Shown one piece after another: positions 1 to 9,524 of a DNA stretch of 64,000 bases. The first letter of the stretch is position 1, and each line of letters starts with the position of its first letter. The notes beneath the pieces were generated by a model. It saw nothing but the letters and a program-made list of their open reading frames with translations. It was not told the origin of the DNA and did not search any database. Source of the stretch: Poteriospumella lacustris (lineage: Eukaryota > Sar > Chrysophyceae > Chromulinales > Dinobryaceae); contig SMOI01000147.1 in assembly GCA_008000375.1 (NCBI GenBank), positions 1 to 64,000 on the forward strand, read 5' to 3'. The translations under genes and the position numbers were made by a program.

Positions 1-39
1 AGCGCCGCGGGGGCCGCGCCACCGGCGGCCACGCGGTAG
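1..39 (+). CDS. 3' end of a second DPH1 copy (partial, cut by window edge)
   Basis: The first 13 codons read S-A-A-G-A-A-P-P-A-A-T-R-stop. They match the last codons of the DPH1 gene on the other strand (330-369), differing by two substitutions over the shared stretch. Only the terminal codons of this copy are inside the window, so whether the rest is intact cannot be seen. It would be transcribed rightwards, tail-to-tail with the complete DPH1. It could be a functional paralogue, a 3' fragment, or one arm of a larger palindrome. Confidence 0.55.
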   Translation, partial: SAAGAAPPAATR

Positions 40-369
40 TCGGCGGCGTCGCGCGGCCGCGGCGGTGTCGTCGCCTGCGGCCGCGGGGCGGGGACCGCGT
101 CGTAACTGTTAACTACTCGTCACCGCTGCCCCCGACGACCTCGACGGCTGTGTCTGTGTCCACCGGTGACAGTGACTGCGGCCCCTGCGGTGCCGCGGTG
201 GCCCCAACGGACCTCGCAACAGCTGGCGGTTGGTGGACGAGTAGTTAGAGCGTTACGCTGGCCAAGGGCCTCTCCTCCGACGACGGCGACGCAGACGGCG
301 ACACCGCCGCGGCCGCGCGACGCCGCCGACTACCACGTGGCCGCCGGTGGCGCGACCCCCGCGGCGCTG
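1..369. repeat. Inverted repeat around tail-to-tail DPH1 3' ends
   Basis: Bases 1-68 equal the reverse complement of 302-369 at about 66 of 68 positions. Similarity continues inward at a lower level: both arms carry a TAACTACTCG-like segment (left about 109-118, right arm near 238-250 on the minus strand). The centre lies near 184. The coding ends are nearly identical while the presumed 3' UTRs have diverged, which argues against a simple mirrored assembly error. Confidence 0.75.
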
Positions 370-2189
370 CCGGGCGGCGGCGACGGCTCCTTGTAGTAGT
401 TGTTCCAGGGGCGCTGCTCGCCGCTGTAGTAGTCCATCGGGTACGCGTACGCCCGCCGCCGCCGCGCCACCGCGTCGCCCTACACCGCACACCGCACACA
501 ACCCAACACAACACACCGCGTCAGCGCCACACGTCCGTCCGCCACACGCCGCACAGCGCGGCCGTCGCCGTGTACGTACCTCGGTCTCCGTCGCCGCCGT
601 CGCGTTGGCGTCGCCATCGCCGCCGGTCGCGTCGCCGTCGTCGTCGCAGGCCGTCGCCTGCCACGGCACGTGGCCCACGGCCACCATGCACTCGTACGGC
701 GTCAACACGGGCTTGCCGCACAGCACTAACACAGACACAGACACAGACAGAGAGAGAGACACAGAGAGGCAGAGAGGCAGAGGGAGACACACCGAGACAC
801 AGCGACCGTCAGCACGCGACACACACGGACAGACACACGGACAGACACACGCACGTACCGCTGCCGTCGTAGTCGGGCTCTCCTTCGTACTCGCGCGCGG
901 CCCAGTCGATGGACAGCCGCGGACAGGCGATCTGCACCCAGCAGTCCACCTGCGCCGACAGCAGCTGCAGCTTCCACGGCGCCAGCTCCGCCATCAGCAG
1001 CTGGATCACGACCTTGCCGCGCGCCTCCAGCACCTGCCGCAGCCGCCGCAGCAGCTGCGTGTTGCCCTGGCGCCCCAGCGTCCCCAGAATGACGCCGAAG
1101 ACGCGCGCCGGCACCGCGGCGTGCAGGATCTTGTCGACGCTGCGCTTGCGCGTGCGCACCATCTTCGGCGTGTCGTACTGCTCCTCCGACAGCTGCTTCG
1201 CGTACGGGTCGTAGCGGTAGAAGCGCACGCGGTGGCCGTCGTCGTTGCCCTGGTCGAACAGGTGGTAGTTGCGGATCATGGTCGCCTCCATGTGGAAGCG
1301 TCCGTCGGCCACGAAGACCGCCTGGTGCAGGTCCGTCGCCAGCGGCGCCGACGTGCAGCCCAGCGTCTCGCCCGGCGACAGCGGCTTGCACTGCGGGATG
1401 TCCACGCGCGCGAAGTGCGGCTGCACCTGCTGCGCGACCTCGGCGACCGCGCGGAGGAACTGGACGGTGCCCTGCAGCGCGATCTTCTGCCCCGCGGGGA
1501 AGTGCTGCGTCAGCAGCGCCACGAGGTGGCTCGTGTCGAAGTAGATCTCCACGAACACGTAGATCGTCTGCACGCAGCGACACAGAGACACAGAGACAGA
1601 GGCACAGAGACAGAGGCGCAGACGATGAGGAGGCGGCGGCGGGGGCAGCGGCGGGGGCAGCGGCAGCGGCGGGGGCGGCACTCACCTTGACGCGCGTCTG
1701 CTGGATCGGCACGAGACACGAGTGGCCGTAGTGGATCAACAGGTCCGCGCCCAGCTTCTCCGCCGTCAGGTCGTCGATGCAGCACGCGCCGTACGTCACG
1801 TCGCCCAGCAGCAGCACGCGCACCTGCGCGAACTGGCGGAAGAGGTCGGAGAGGATGCAGGCGCAGAACAGCAGGCCCTCCGGCATCTGCAGCGCCACCA
1901 CCTTCGCGCCGGCCTCCTGGATCTTGTACAGACACTTCGGCACCTCGAACTCGTAGTTGCTGGGCAGCACGGCCACCGCCCGCTGCAGCGCCGGGTTCTC
2001 CGCCAGCATGTTCTCCCACGGCTGCTTCTTCACCAGGCGCTTCACCACCTTCGGAGCCCGCTTCGTAGGCGCAGTGCTGCTGGCATCTGGCTGTGCCGCA
2101 GGGGCGATGGGAGCGCTGTCGCTGGGCGCGGCAGCGAGGCCCACCGCGGCGACCTCGTTGGCCACGTCGTCGACGTCCGCGTTCGACAT
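330..2189 (-). CDS. DPH1: Diphthamide biosynthesis protein 1 (2-(3-amino-3-carboxypropyl)histidine synthase subunit)
   Basis: Four exons on the minus strand: 2189-1686, 1567-859, 725-580 and 479-330, with GT-AG introns of 118, 133 and 100 nt. They join in frame to 502 codons. The product is the catalytic subunit of the Dph1-Dph2 enzyme, a non-canonical radical-SAM 4Fe-4S protein that moves the aminocarboxypropyl group of SAM onto a histidine of elongation factor 2 in the cytosol. The three family cysteine sites are visible: YGACC near residue 136, LGCTS near 239 and [10 protein letters not shown] near 383. LTPYE and YPMDYY near the C-terminus are also typical. The first ~50 residues are low complexity. 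I chose ATG 2189 because upstream in-frame sequence looks non-coding. It is divergent with the nuclease gene and tail-to-tail with a second DPH1 end. Confidence 0.93.
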
Positions 2190-2674
2190 CGGCAGCTGTT
2201 TCGTATCGACGGAGACCGACCAACAGCGAGTCCTTCTCAATGTGGTGGACGTCAGAGCGTCGAGCAGTGACATAACGAGCCATAATGAGCCAGGCGTGAC
2301 GAGGCGTAGCAGGCGCAGCGAAGTCGTCGTCGAGTCGCTCGTCGGCGCAGTCGACGACCGCCGCGGCGCAGAAAATGTAACGCCTTTATTGTACTTAGGC
2401 TCTAGTTCATCCACCAATATAAGTGCATCCATAATGGGCACGCAAATGTACTAGAGGCTGGACGGCCATCGACTGTCGCCTCCGATCGCTGCCACTTCGC
2501 CGTCGCTTCGACGAGGAGCCATCTCTCAGCGTCTGCATAGCACTCTCCGCAGCACCGCACATCGCAACGCAGCTGTGCACTGTGCTCGTTCGCGAGAGAG
2601 TCGATTGCCCAAAGCGCTGCACCCGTCGCTGTCGAGGCGTTTGACCGTTCGAGCGCCGACTGCGACGCCGTCTC
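2190..2674. promoter_or_regulatory. Divergent promoter region, DPH1 / nuclease gene
   Basis: This 485 bp spacer lies between two divergently oriented start codons and must hold both 5' UTRs and promoters. It is less GC-rich than the flanking exons. I see no clear TATA box or repeat, only a short AATAAAGG-like run on the minus strand near 2383-2390. Confidence 0.4.
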
Positions 2675-4141
2675 ATGCGCATTGCCTGTGCCCTCTGCGT
2701 GTTCCGCTCGTCCTTCCTGTGCATATCACTGATGCTTCTGACCTTCGCTACGAGGCCCTGTGCCTCCTGGTGCCGAGCCGTGTCGCTGTCGCGTCGCGCT
2801 GTGCCTCATCGCCTCGGTCGCCTGCACTGGACCGGGCCACCAGCCGCAGCTGATCGCGACTCCCCATCCTCGCAGCCGCCCTCCCAGCCGCCCATATCGT
2901 ACAGCAGCTTCCGCGACGGCGACATCGACGGCGACGGCGACGTTCACGACGCCGCCGCACCCGCCGCACCCGCCGCGCCGTCGGTGGCGGTGGACCCGAC
3001 GGCGCTCGAGTTCCGCGAGGCGGACCACAGCTACCACTACCGCGGCGAGCGCGTGCCCGTTTCAGTGACGCAGCTCGTCGCGTCGTTCTTCGACGCGTTC
3101 GACGCCGACGAGGCCGCCGCCGCGCTGCTGCGCTCGGCGAACTGGCCGCGCCCCGAGTACACCCACCCGGACGGCTCCGCCTTCACGAAGGACGAGATCC
3201 TCGCGCGCTGGGACGCGGTGGGCCTCGAGGCGCGCACGGTCGGCACGCGGCTGCACGCGCTCGTCGAGCGCTTCTTCGACGCCGCCGACCCGTCGGCCGC
3301 GACGCCGCCGCCGCTGCTCTTCGCCCCCGACGACGAAGAGGCCGACGAGACGCCCGAGACGCTGCGCGCGGAGATGGCGCAGCTGCGCAGCTTCGCGTGG
3401 TCGTTTCTGCGGCCGAAGCGCGTGCGGCCGGTGGCGACGGAGCTGCGCCTCGTCGCGCCCGACGTCGGCGTCGCCGGCTCCGTCGACTTCGTCGGCGAAC
3501 TGCTGCCCCCCGCCGGCTACCGCGGCCCGCCGCGCCACGTGCTGATCGACTGGAAGCGCTCGAAGAACATGGCGCAGGCCGCGTTCGCCGCGTTCGGCGC
3601 GACGGGGCGCGGGCCGCTGCGCCACGTGGCGGCCTGCGACGGGTTCAAGTACGCGCTGCAGCTGAACCTCTATCGCCACGTCCTCGAGCGCTACTACGGC
3701 GTCCACGTCGCGGAGATGTACGTCGTGTCGCTGCACGCCGCCCAGACGCTGCCCGCCGCGCACCACGCGCCCACCGCGCCGCTGCCGCCGACGCTGGCGC
3801 CGCCGGCGACGCTGCCGACGCGCTGCTTCTACGAGACGATGCCGCCGCTGCCGCCGCCCACAGCCGCCGTGGCGGACGCCGACGCGGACCCTACCGCTGC
3901 CGCTGTCGTCGGCGGCGGCGAGTTCCGCGGCCGCCGCTACGCGAACGTCCAACCGCCGCCGCCGCCGCCGCCGCCGTCGCCGTCGCCGGTGCCGCTCGTC
4001 GACAACGCGGCGCTCTTCGCCCCCGCGACGGCCGCCGACGCGGCGGAGGCGCCGACGGGGTTCTACGTGCTGCAGGTGGCCGATCTGCGCGCGGAGGTCG
4101 AGGCGATGCTCGCGCCGCTGCGCCCGCCGTCGCCGCGGTAG
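2675..4141 (+). CDS. PD-(D/E)XK nuclease-fold protein
   Basis: Single-exon ORF of 488 codons. Residues about 110-355 carry a PD-(D/E)XK nuclease core: an LEFREADHSY opening, a glutamate at 256 (TELRL), GSVDFV with D271, the catalytic pair D292-W-K294 in LIDWKRSK, and a downstream KYALQLNLYRHVLE helix with Q329 and Y333, as in the RecB/Cas4-like branch of the superfamily. This predicts metal-dependent DNA cleavage; the substrate is unknown. The N-terminus up to ~60 is hydrophobic and then Arg-rich, so a signal anchor or mitochondrial presequence is possible. An internal start is also possible, since the conserved part begins only at ~110. A Pro/Ala-rich insertion lies near 360-440. Related proteins occur in protists and large DNA viruses, so horizontal transfer is an open question. 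Confidence 0.72.
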   Translation: MRIACALCVFRSSFLCISLMLLTFATRPCASWCRAVSLSRRAVPHRLGRLHWTGPPAAADRDSPSSQPPSQPPISYSSFRDGDIDGDGDVHDAAAPAAPAAPSVAVDPTALEFREADHSYHYRGERVPVSVTQLVASFFDAFDADEAAAALLRSANWPRPEYTHPDGSAFTKDEILARWDAVGLEARTVGTRLHALVERFFDAADPSAATPPPLLFAPDDEEADETPETLRAEMAQLRSFAWSFLRPKRVRPVATELRLVAPDVGVAGSVDFVGELLPPAGYRGPPRHVLIDWKRSKNMAQAAFAAFGATGRGPLRHVAACDGFKYALQLNLYRHVLERYYGVHVAEMYVVSLHAAQTLPAAHHAPTAPLPPTLAPPATLPTRCFYETMPPLPPPTAAVADADADPTAAAVVGGGEFRGRRYANVQPPPPPPPPSPSPVPLVDNAALFAPATAADAAEAPTGFYVLQVADLRAEVEAMLAPLRPPSPR

Positions 4142-4189
4142 CCGCAGCCGTTTCGCTTTTGTCGCTGTTCGTGTCGTGGTCGCTGTGGG

Positions 4190-4194
4190 TGTAA
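4190..4194 (+). terminator. TGTAA element after the nuclease gene
   Basis: TGTAA lies 49 nt after the stop codon, followed by a short ATTAAAAG run at 4203-4212. It is a candidate polyadenylation element on the basis of its repeated occurrence behind genes in this window. Confidence 0.35.
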
Positions 4195-4437
4195 CGTCGC
4201 ATCATTAAAAGAGGAAGAGGTCGAGGAGGGAGCTGTCCGTGCGGTGTGCTGCGGCGCGGTGTGTGAGCGGTGCGGAGCGTCGGCGGTGGCGTCGGCGGTG
4301 GCGGTGGCCCCGTCGCCGCCGCTGCCGGTCGCTGTCACTTGTCACTTGTCTTTTGTCACTTATCGCCTCGTCGACTGGTGGCGGCCGCGTGTCGCGTGTC
4401 GCGTTGTCGCGTGTCGCGTGTCGTGTGCCCCGCGGCC

Positions 4438-7101
4438 TCAGCGCGCGGTCATTTCGGTGCCCTCGGCGTCGACCGTCGGTGGCGACACACGCGACGGCGG
4501 CGGCGGCGGCGGCGGCGACTGTCGCTGGCGCAGCGCCGACAGCCGCTCGCCCTTCGCCAGCGGATTCACCACGCCGCCCCCACCGCCGCCCCCTGCGCCA
4601 CCGCCGCCGCTGTCGCCGTCGTCTGCGTCGTACGCGTCGCCGATGGCCACCGGCGTCGCGCGCGTCGCGTGTGTCGCGACGGCGGCGTCGGAGGCGTCGG
4701 CGGGGTCGGCGAGGTCGGCGGCGATGGAGACGCGCTGCAGCAGATAGAGCAGCGACAGCGCCACGTTGACGAGCGTGTGCCAGCCGAAGAGCAGCAGCGT
4801 TGCGTCGTCGGCGGGCTGCACGTCGTGGAACGCGACGTAGACGAGCACGTGCGCCGCCGCCGCCGCCAGCGTCGCCAGCTCCAGAAAATAGAAAACGGCC
4901 ACCGCGCGGCCCGCCGCCCACGCCGCGTCCCACAGCGTCGGCGGCGCCGTCGCGACGCTGTCCTCACGGCCTCCGCCGGCCTCGTCGTCGCCGGCGGAGG
5001 CCGCGAGCGTCGCGCGGAGGGCGACGGAGCGGCGCAGCTGCTCGCGCTGCTCGCGGCGCCGCTCGCGCTGGCGCCGCTCGGGCGCGTAGTCGTGGTGCAG
5101 CAGGCGCATGGCGACGCAGCCGAGCGCGGTGAGCGCCAGGCCCGCGGCCATCTGCCACTGCGACAGCGACTGCGACGGCTGCGTCAGCCGGTTCAGCGAC
5201 CCGCCGACGTAGTCGTCGTCGAACCAATCGTCGCCGTAGCCGTAGCCGTAGCCGTAGCCCGCCGCGCCGCTCGACGCGTCGTCCGTCGCCGCGGCGCCGT
5301 CGTCCGTCGCCGTCGTCGCCACCGTCGCAATCGTCGCCGCGGCGATGGACCAGGCGCCGCCGCCACCGGCGCCGAGCGTCACCGTCGCCGTCGGGGCGGC
5401 GGTGGGCGTCGCGGTGGGCGCCGCGGTGGCGTTGGCGTCGCGGTGCTTCGGCGGCGGCGCCGCGGGCACGACGAGCGTGGCGTCGCTGTAGAGGCCGACG
5501 ATGCCGGCGGTGGCCAGCAGCAGCGTGAAGGCCACCGCCACGTGCGCCCAGACGAACACGTGCGACCACGGGTAGCGCGCCAGCAGCCCGTGGCGCCCGC
5601 GCCGCCGCCGCCGCGCCGACTGCTGCGCCGTCTGCTGCGCGCGCCACCGCTGCGACGCGGGCGACGGCGCCAGCGCCGCCAGCGGCGACAGCGACGACGC
5701 CGACGACCACTGCGCCTCGCGGCCGTCGACGCTGCGGCTCGACGACGGCGACGGCGACGGCGACGGGGCCATCGCCCGCGCCGCCACCGCTGCGCCGTGG
5801 CTGTGGGCGCCGCCGTCGCTGTGGCTGTGGCCCGCGTCGCTGTGGCCCGCGTCGTTGTCGTGGTCGTGGTGGTGGTCGTGTTGGTCGACGGCGCGGTCGA
5901 CGGTCTCGAAGAAGAGCGTGCCGGTGGACACGACGAGGAAGTAGACGAGGCCCTGCACGAGCAGCGCGGCCTCGTGGCCCGGGTCGTAGGCCAGGTACAG
6001 CAGCCCCAGGAACGACTCGCCCAGGATCAACATGAAGAACAGCGACAGCCGCTCCTGCAGCAGCGCCGCGTCGCAGAACACGCCGCAGCCGGCGTCATGG
6101 GCCCCGCTGCCGTTGGCCCCGGTGCCGTTGGCGGTGCCGGTGCCGGTGTCGCCGCCGCTGTGCGCGCTGCGGTGGCGGTGGCGGCGCGCGGGCTGCAGGT
6201 CGAAGGCGACGTCCTCGATGAAGAACGACGACGACGGCTCCAGCCGCAGCCAGCGCCGCATGAAACGGTTCGTGGTGACGAGGAGGAACTCGCCGCTGAC
6301 CTCGACGAGGGCGACGAACGCGAGCAGCACGACGCAGAGGCGGTTCGTCGCCTCGGCGTCGTCGCTGTGGCGCGCGCCGAGCAGCGGCGCGACGCAAACC
6401 ATCGCCACGACGTTGCGGCCGATGCGGAACAGGAACGTGCTGCGGTAGCGGCGGTGCAGCAGCGGGTCGGCGGCGCAGAGCAGCAGCGCGGCGTAGAGCA
6501 GGCACATGACGCCGCGCGTCAGCAGGAAACCCGCCGCGAAGCCCACCGCGTAGGCCGGCACGAACTTGCAGCTGCCCACGTCGTACGCGGCGCTGGCCGC
6601 CGTGTGCTCGGGCAGCTCGGCGAGGTTCATGTTCGTGGTGAGGACGAAGATGCCGAAGCCGTAGGCGACGACCATGGCGCGGTGGAAGAGGTCGCTCTGC
6701 AGCAGCGGGTACGCGGCCCGCGGCGACAGCTCCACGAAGCTGCTCGAGAACGCGTCCATCTGGTAGCGCGTGAAGAACATCTGCACGAAGAACGACACCG
6801 CCACGATGTACACGTTGGCGGCGGCCTGCGGGTCGTGCGCGCGGTCGCGCTGCGGGCTGCACTTGAGGAGGACGTCGTCGATCTTGAAGATGACCATCAC
6901 GTAGATCAGGTCCAGGAACGGGTTGATCCACGCGATGCCCTCGTACGTCGTCAGCTCCGCGCGCTCGATGTGCTCCACGCACTTCTGCGCCTCGGCGGGC
7001 TGCGCCGCGTCTTGGTGGCGCCGCAGCCGCGCGAACTCGGGTCGCGACAGGTTGTACAGGTTCTGCTGCACGAAGCGCACCAACAGGCCCCAGGAGCTCA
7101 T
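4438..7101 (-). CDS. LtrA-like multi-pass membrane protein with histidine-rich loop
   Basis: Single long ORF, 887 codons from ATG 7101 (MSSWGLLVRF). Sequence 5' of this ATG is also open but repetitive and unlike protein. The protein has many hydrophobic segments. It resembles bacterial low-temperature-requirement A (LtrA) proteins: an early acidic/aromatic membrane segment (NPFLDLIYVMVIF) and, after a hydrophilic stretch, LSLFFMLILGESFLGLL, which matches the family's LGES signature. A His/Asp-rich loop (HDHHHDHDND, then further HSH pairs) follows the next hydrophobic segment and may bind metal. Long Ala/Thr-rich loops and a Pro/Gly-rich C-terminus make it about twice the size of bacterial LtrA. 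The biochemical function of the family is not established. Convergent with the nuclease gene. Confidence 0.68.
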   Translation of the reverse strand: MSSWGLLVRFVQQNLYNLSRPEFARLRRHQDAAQPAEAQKCVEHIERAELTTYEGIAWINPFLDLIYVMVIFKIDDVLLKCSPQRDRAHDPQAAANVYIVAVSFFVQMFFTRYQMDAFSSSFVELSPRAAYPLLQSDLFHRAMVVAYGFGIFVLTTNMNLAELPEHTAASAAYDVGSCKFVPAYAVGFAAGFLLTRGVMCLLYAALLLCAADPLLHRRYRSTFLFRIGRNVVAMVCVAPLLGARHSDDAEATNRLCVVLLAFVALVEVSGEFLLVTTNRFMRRWLRLEPSSSFFIEDVAFDLQPARRHRHRSAHSGGDTGTGTANGTGANGSGAHDAGCGVFCDAALLQERLSLFFMLILGESFLGLLYLAYDPGHEAALLVQGLVYFLVVSTGTLFFETVDRAVDQHDHHHDHDNDAGHSDAGHSHSDGGAHSHGAAVAARAMAPSPSPSPSSSRSVDGREAQWSSASSLSPLAALAPSPASQRWRAQQTAQQSARRRRRGRHGLLARYPWSHVFVWAHVAVAFTLLLATAGIVGLYSDATLVVPAAPPPKHRDANATAAPTATPTAAPTATVTLGAGGGGAWSIAAATIATVATTATDDGAAATDDASSGAAGYGYGYGYGDDWFDDDYVGGSLNRLTQPSQSLSQWQMAAGLALTALGCVAMRLLHHDYAPERRQRERRREQREQLRRSVALRATLAASAGDDEAGGGREDSVATAPPTLWDAAWAAGRAVAVFYFLELATLAAAAAHVLVYVAFHDVQPADDATLLLFGWHTLVNVALSLLYLLQRVSIAADLADPADASDAAVATHATRATPVAIGDAYDADDGDSGGGGAGGGGGGGVVNPLAKGERLSALRQRQSPPPPPPPSRVSPPTVDAEGTEMTAR

Positions 7102-8584
7102 CGTGCACGAGAGGCGGTCGCTGTCAGGTCGGCGGTCAGAGGTCAGGGGCGAGCTGTGAGCTGAGCGGTGAGCGGTGAGCGTCGGGCGGTGGGCGGTCAG
7201 AGGCAGCGGACGGCGACGGTCAACGGTGTCCACCTCCACAGCGACAGCGACAGCGGCTCCGGCGATGAATGAACTGTGACCCACTCGACTCCCTGGGCCC
7301 CTCCCGAGGGGTCGATTCGCACGGCAACGGGTCGCAACTCGTCGCGAATCTTCGACGCCGCCGCCGCCGACGGCGACGCCGATTCCGAGAAACCGTTTGA
7401 CGCTATGTTAGCCGTCCATTGCTGTGTTTCGTCGCTTAACTTAGCGGCGACAGAGGAGGTGCGACCGCGGCCCCGCGGCGCTCCGGTCGCCGGGTCGTAG
7501 GTCTTCCCTGTAGATGGACATGGACAGAGAACGACGCGGAGGCGATGCGAACTGCGAAAACATATTTAGGGAGAGCTGGGTAGTTTTGGGATAGTCTGGG
7601 GAGGATGGAGAGGGCGGCGGCGGCGGCGGCGGCGGCGGCCCGCGACCTGCGGCTCAGCCGGTGGGCGGTGGAGACGTGACGGAGCCGACAGCGTCGGCCG
7701 TCGCACGAACTACGCAAACGGAGGCAAACAAATACAAGAAACAACTGCGGGGGCGCTGACGCCACAAGAAACGAAACGGCCGCGACACGGGGGCGCGAAA
7801 CGCGACCGACCCGTGTCGCGCGGCCAACCGAGCGACACAGAGCTCGACACACACAAGAGACACACCTCCGAGCAACAGCCAAGCAACGTGGAACACACAC
7901 AGACGAATGGGGCAACAGCGACAGCGACAGCGACTGCGGCGCGCGAGGACACCAGCGACACCAGCGACACACCAGGCGCAGCGAGTACGAAGCAAGCGGC
8001 GGTGGCACTTCACAGCGACGTTAAGAGATTGAGACGTGTACGAGCACAACAGAAGCGAAGAGAGTGGCGAGAGACCGAGGGCAGAGCGAACGCGCGGGCG
8101 GACGGCGGGCGACGCGGCGGCGGCGACGCGGCACCGACGGCTGATGCAGCCGGTACCGCACAACGTCCCCCGCAGCGCCACCGCCGGGCGGCACAATAAC
8201 ACACAACGAGGGGACGAGAGGGGTTGAAAAACGATATGAACGCGCCACAGACGCGCACCGAGACACTGAGACACACAGAGACACGTACGAAACAAAGCCA
8301 CAGCGAGACACACAGAGAAAGCACAGGGACATTGGGGTGCAAGCGATGGGATAAGACGCGTCGCGGGGGGCGGAGCGGAGGGACAGGCGGCAGGGCACAG
8401 CGCCGCCCGCCGCGACGGCCGAAAAACATGTCTAAGAGGCGCTGCCGCGCAGAACAGATGGGCAGGTGGGAGAGGACACAACAAGGAACACCACAGCGAT
8501 GCACAACGAGGCACCACCGACACCACCGACACCACGTGACGGCGGACGGCGCAGGGCCAGTGCCAGCAGCGATGCACAGCAGAA

Positions 8585-8697
8585 CAGCGCAGAGTAACAC
8601 AGATGAACATAGAGTAACACAGAATAGCACAGACGAACGCAGAGTAACACAGACGAACATAGAGTAACATAGAATAGCACAGACGAACACAGACGAC
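8585..8697. repeat. Tandem repeat, about 50 bp compound unit, two copies
   Basis: Alternating blocks of ~20 and ~30 bp, each opening with AGAGTAACA and ending in ACGAACAT or ACGAACGC, give two copies of a 50 bp unit plus a partial third. It lies inside the long 3' flank of RRM paralogue 1. Confidence 0.7.
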
Positions 8698-9364
8698 GCG
8701 GCATGACGGCGGCGGCGGCGGCGGCGGTGGTCTCTTCGGCCGCCAGTCGCTTCTCTGGGCGGCCACGAGTACAACGCAGAGGGAGAGAGAGAGAGAGAGG
8801 ACAGGAGGCAGTGACGCGTCCGCCGCGACCCAGAGACGCGGCGGGCGAGGCACTGTGCGGCACAGCCGATGCACAGGCGGCGAGCGGCGCGCGGAACAGG
8901 CGGAACGACGAGGAACGGGGCGGCCGCTGTGCAACAGGCGCGGGGGCCGTACGGACGCGAACAGGGCGCGGCGAGAGGGCCGCGTGGGCGGCGGGCTGTG
9001 AAAGATGCGCGCGGCACACGACGCGGCGCCGGTCGCCGGTGGGTACAGCGCTGGGGCCGTAGGCGCGGCGGCGGAGGCGGCCGCGGGTGCGGCGCGGCGG
9101 AAGGAGGTTGACAAACGAACTGAAAACGAAGCGAAGCGAATCGGCGCACCGGCGCTCACGCAGAGACGAGGCGGGGACCGCGAGACGAGTGGCGCCGAGC
9201 GAGAGCAACGAATGAAACGGGTGACCGTGCGGAACAGTGCGGGACGGACGGACGGCTGGCGAGAGGGTGGGCGACCAGCAACAGCCGGCGAAACGGCTGG
9301 GAACAGATGCGTAGTGGACCGCCACCGGACGGGCAGCGGATGACCGACCGACCGATCGACGGCG

Positions 9365-9520
9365 AGATCGTGGGTCAGAGAGGGGGTGGTGAGGAGGTGG
9401 TAAGGCGAGGAGAGGGGGTGGCGAGGAGGTGGTGGTGAGGAGATGGTGAGGAGGAGGCGAGGAGGTGGTGAGGAGGAGGTGGTGGAGGGGTGGCGAGGAG
9501 GGGGCGGAGGGGGCGGTGAG
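9365..9520. repeat. GGAGGTGGTGAG-type purine-rich repeat
   Basis: An imperfect array of GGTGAGGAGGT blocks runs up to the stop codon of RRM paralogue 1. On the sense (minus) strand it is a C/T-only tract. Confidence 0.65.
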
Positions 9521-9524
9521 GAGG

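Larger units (their letters stand above)
7102..9524 (-). other. Long pyrimidine-rich (minus strand) 3' flank of RRM paralogue 1, plus LtrA promoter
   Basis: I find no convincing gene here. On the minus strand the sequence from about 9520 down to about 7560 is C/T-rich and low complexity, with CTCACCACCTCC-like repeats (9365-9520), a TC dinucleotide run (about 8784-8800) and a 50 bp tandem unit (8585-8697). It follows the RRM stop codon directly and resembles the flanks of the other four RRM genes, so I read most of it as an unusually long 3' UTR. The part nearest 7101 should hold the LtrA promoter. Confidence 0.5.

Noticed and set aside
245-1690. Long open frames on the plus strand across the DPH1 gene
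   Set aside because: They are shadows of the minus-strand exons; the minus frame carries the three DPH1 cysteine sites and consistent splice junctions.
2100-2441. Upstream extension of DPH1 to 2441
   Set aside because: The added residues are unlike the family and cover the presumed promoter; ATG 2189 gives a normal-length protein.
7654-9343. Very long minus-strand reading frame through 7654-11097
   Set aside because: It runs through the RRM gene in the wrong frame and then low-complexity C/T-rich sequence; composition, not coding, keeps it open.
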